Shown piece after piece: positions 11,863-12,136 of a stretch of 12,136 nucleotides of DNA (its first letter is position 1; every line of letters begins with the position of its first letter). The stretch is from Erysipelothrix sp. (GTDB lineage: Bacteria; Bacillota_I; Bacilli_A; Erysipelotrichales; Erysipelotrichaceae). Under the pieces are notes generated by a model that did not search any database, had not been told where the DNA came from, and saw nothing but the letters and a program-made list of their open reading frames with translations. The position numbers were made by a program, and so were the translations under genes. Location: assembly GCA_012520695.1 (NCBI GenBank), contig JAAYNU010000005.1:1-12136 (forward strand), given 5' to 3'.

Positions 11863-12136
11863 ATGTACGAAAAATCAATCACATTACTCGAAGAGCGCGG
11901 TGTCACTTTAAATGATATTGTAGACTGCGTTGTTTATTTACAAAAAGATTATGTAGAAAATATTAACAGAGATGATATTCTTGAAATCGTTCATTCTGTG
12001 TTACAAAAACGTGAAGTTCAACATGCTTTATTAACTGGGATACAAATTGATAAGGAAACAGAGCAAGGTAAGTTTGGGGATGCTGAGTTGAATGACATCA
12101 TTAATCGGGATGAAGGTTTATATGGTATTGATGAAG
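11863..12136 (+). CDS. PgpA/YutG-like phosphatidylglycerophosphatase A family protein (5' part)
   Basis: The first 91 codons of a gene that runs off the end of the window. The N-terminus MYEKSITLLEERGVTLNDI, followed by DCVVYLQKDY, VLQKREVQHALLTGIQID and INRDEGLYGIDE, matches the pattern I know for YutG-type proteins of Bacillota. These are related to phosphatidylglycerophosphatase A, which dephosphorylates phosphatidylglycerol phosphate. In this subgroup the helical domain lacks the membrane segments of E. coli PgpA, so the true substrate may differ. AGAGGAGA lies seven bases before the ATG. It is divergent from the M32 gene with an 83-base shared control region. The remaining C-terminal part cannot be assessed. 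Confidence 0.8.
   Translation, partial: MYEKSITLLEERGVTLNDIVDCVVYLQKDYVENINRDDILEIVHSVLQKREVQHALLTGIQIDKETEQGKFGDAELNDIINRDEGLYGIDE

Overview
This window looks like chromosomal DNA of a low-GC Gram-positive bacterium (Bacillota). Supporting signs are strong AGGAGG ribosome-binding sites, a transcription-terminating T-box leader before ileS, a long-form hibernation factor (HPF), and adjacent sepF and divIVA. TGA is used as a normal stop (HAD gene, RNA methyltransferase gene), so this is not a code-4 mollicute. The gene set and order suggest an Erysipelotrichia-type organism such as Erysipelothrix; that placement is inference, not a database result.

Layout. (1) 1-227: a divergent intergenic region. 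A well-formed minus-strand promoter and ribosome site lead into a tiny ORF that appears frameshifted; a plus-strand extended -10 promoter serves the next gene. (2) 228-2068: a HAD-family phosphatase overlapped by 4 nt with alanine dehydrogenase. (3) 2107-3619: a zinc-dependent phospholipase C-like protein, probably starting at a rare AUA codon, followed by long-form HPF. (4) 3668-4557: sepF and a DivIVA-family gene, both for division or polar growth. (5) 4559-8906: an isoleucine T-box riboswitch (specifier AUC), ileS, a SpoU-type RNA 2'-O-methyltransferase, a GNAT acetyltransferase and a small two-helix zinc-ribbon membrane protein, nearly all overlapping or abutting, closed by an intrinsic terminator. 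(6) 8907-9593: a TetR-type regulator broken by one missing base, with a candidate operator at its own promoter. (7) 9603-11779, minus strand: an M32 carboxypeptidase gene followed by manganese-type superoxide dismutase, ending in a strong terminator that faces the tetR terminator. (8) 11780-12136: a short divergent promoter region with a perfect 12-bp palindrome, then the 5' part of a PgpA/YutG-like gene that runs off the window.

Functionally this is mostly housekeeping: translation (ileS, RNA methylation, ribosome hibernation), division (sepF, divIVA), metabolism (alanine dehydrogenase), oxidative defence (SOD) and peptide turnover (M32). I see no transposon, prophage, CRISPR array, tRNA or rRNA gene, and no convincing new multi-gene system. 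The points most worth checking are the apparent AUA start, the compact T-box that begins one base after the divIVA stop, the two apparent frameshifts, the palindrome in the last intergenic region, and the repeated use of extended -10 promoters with very short leaders.
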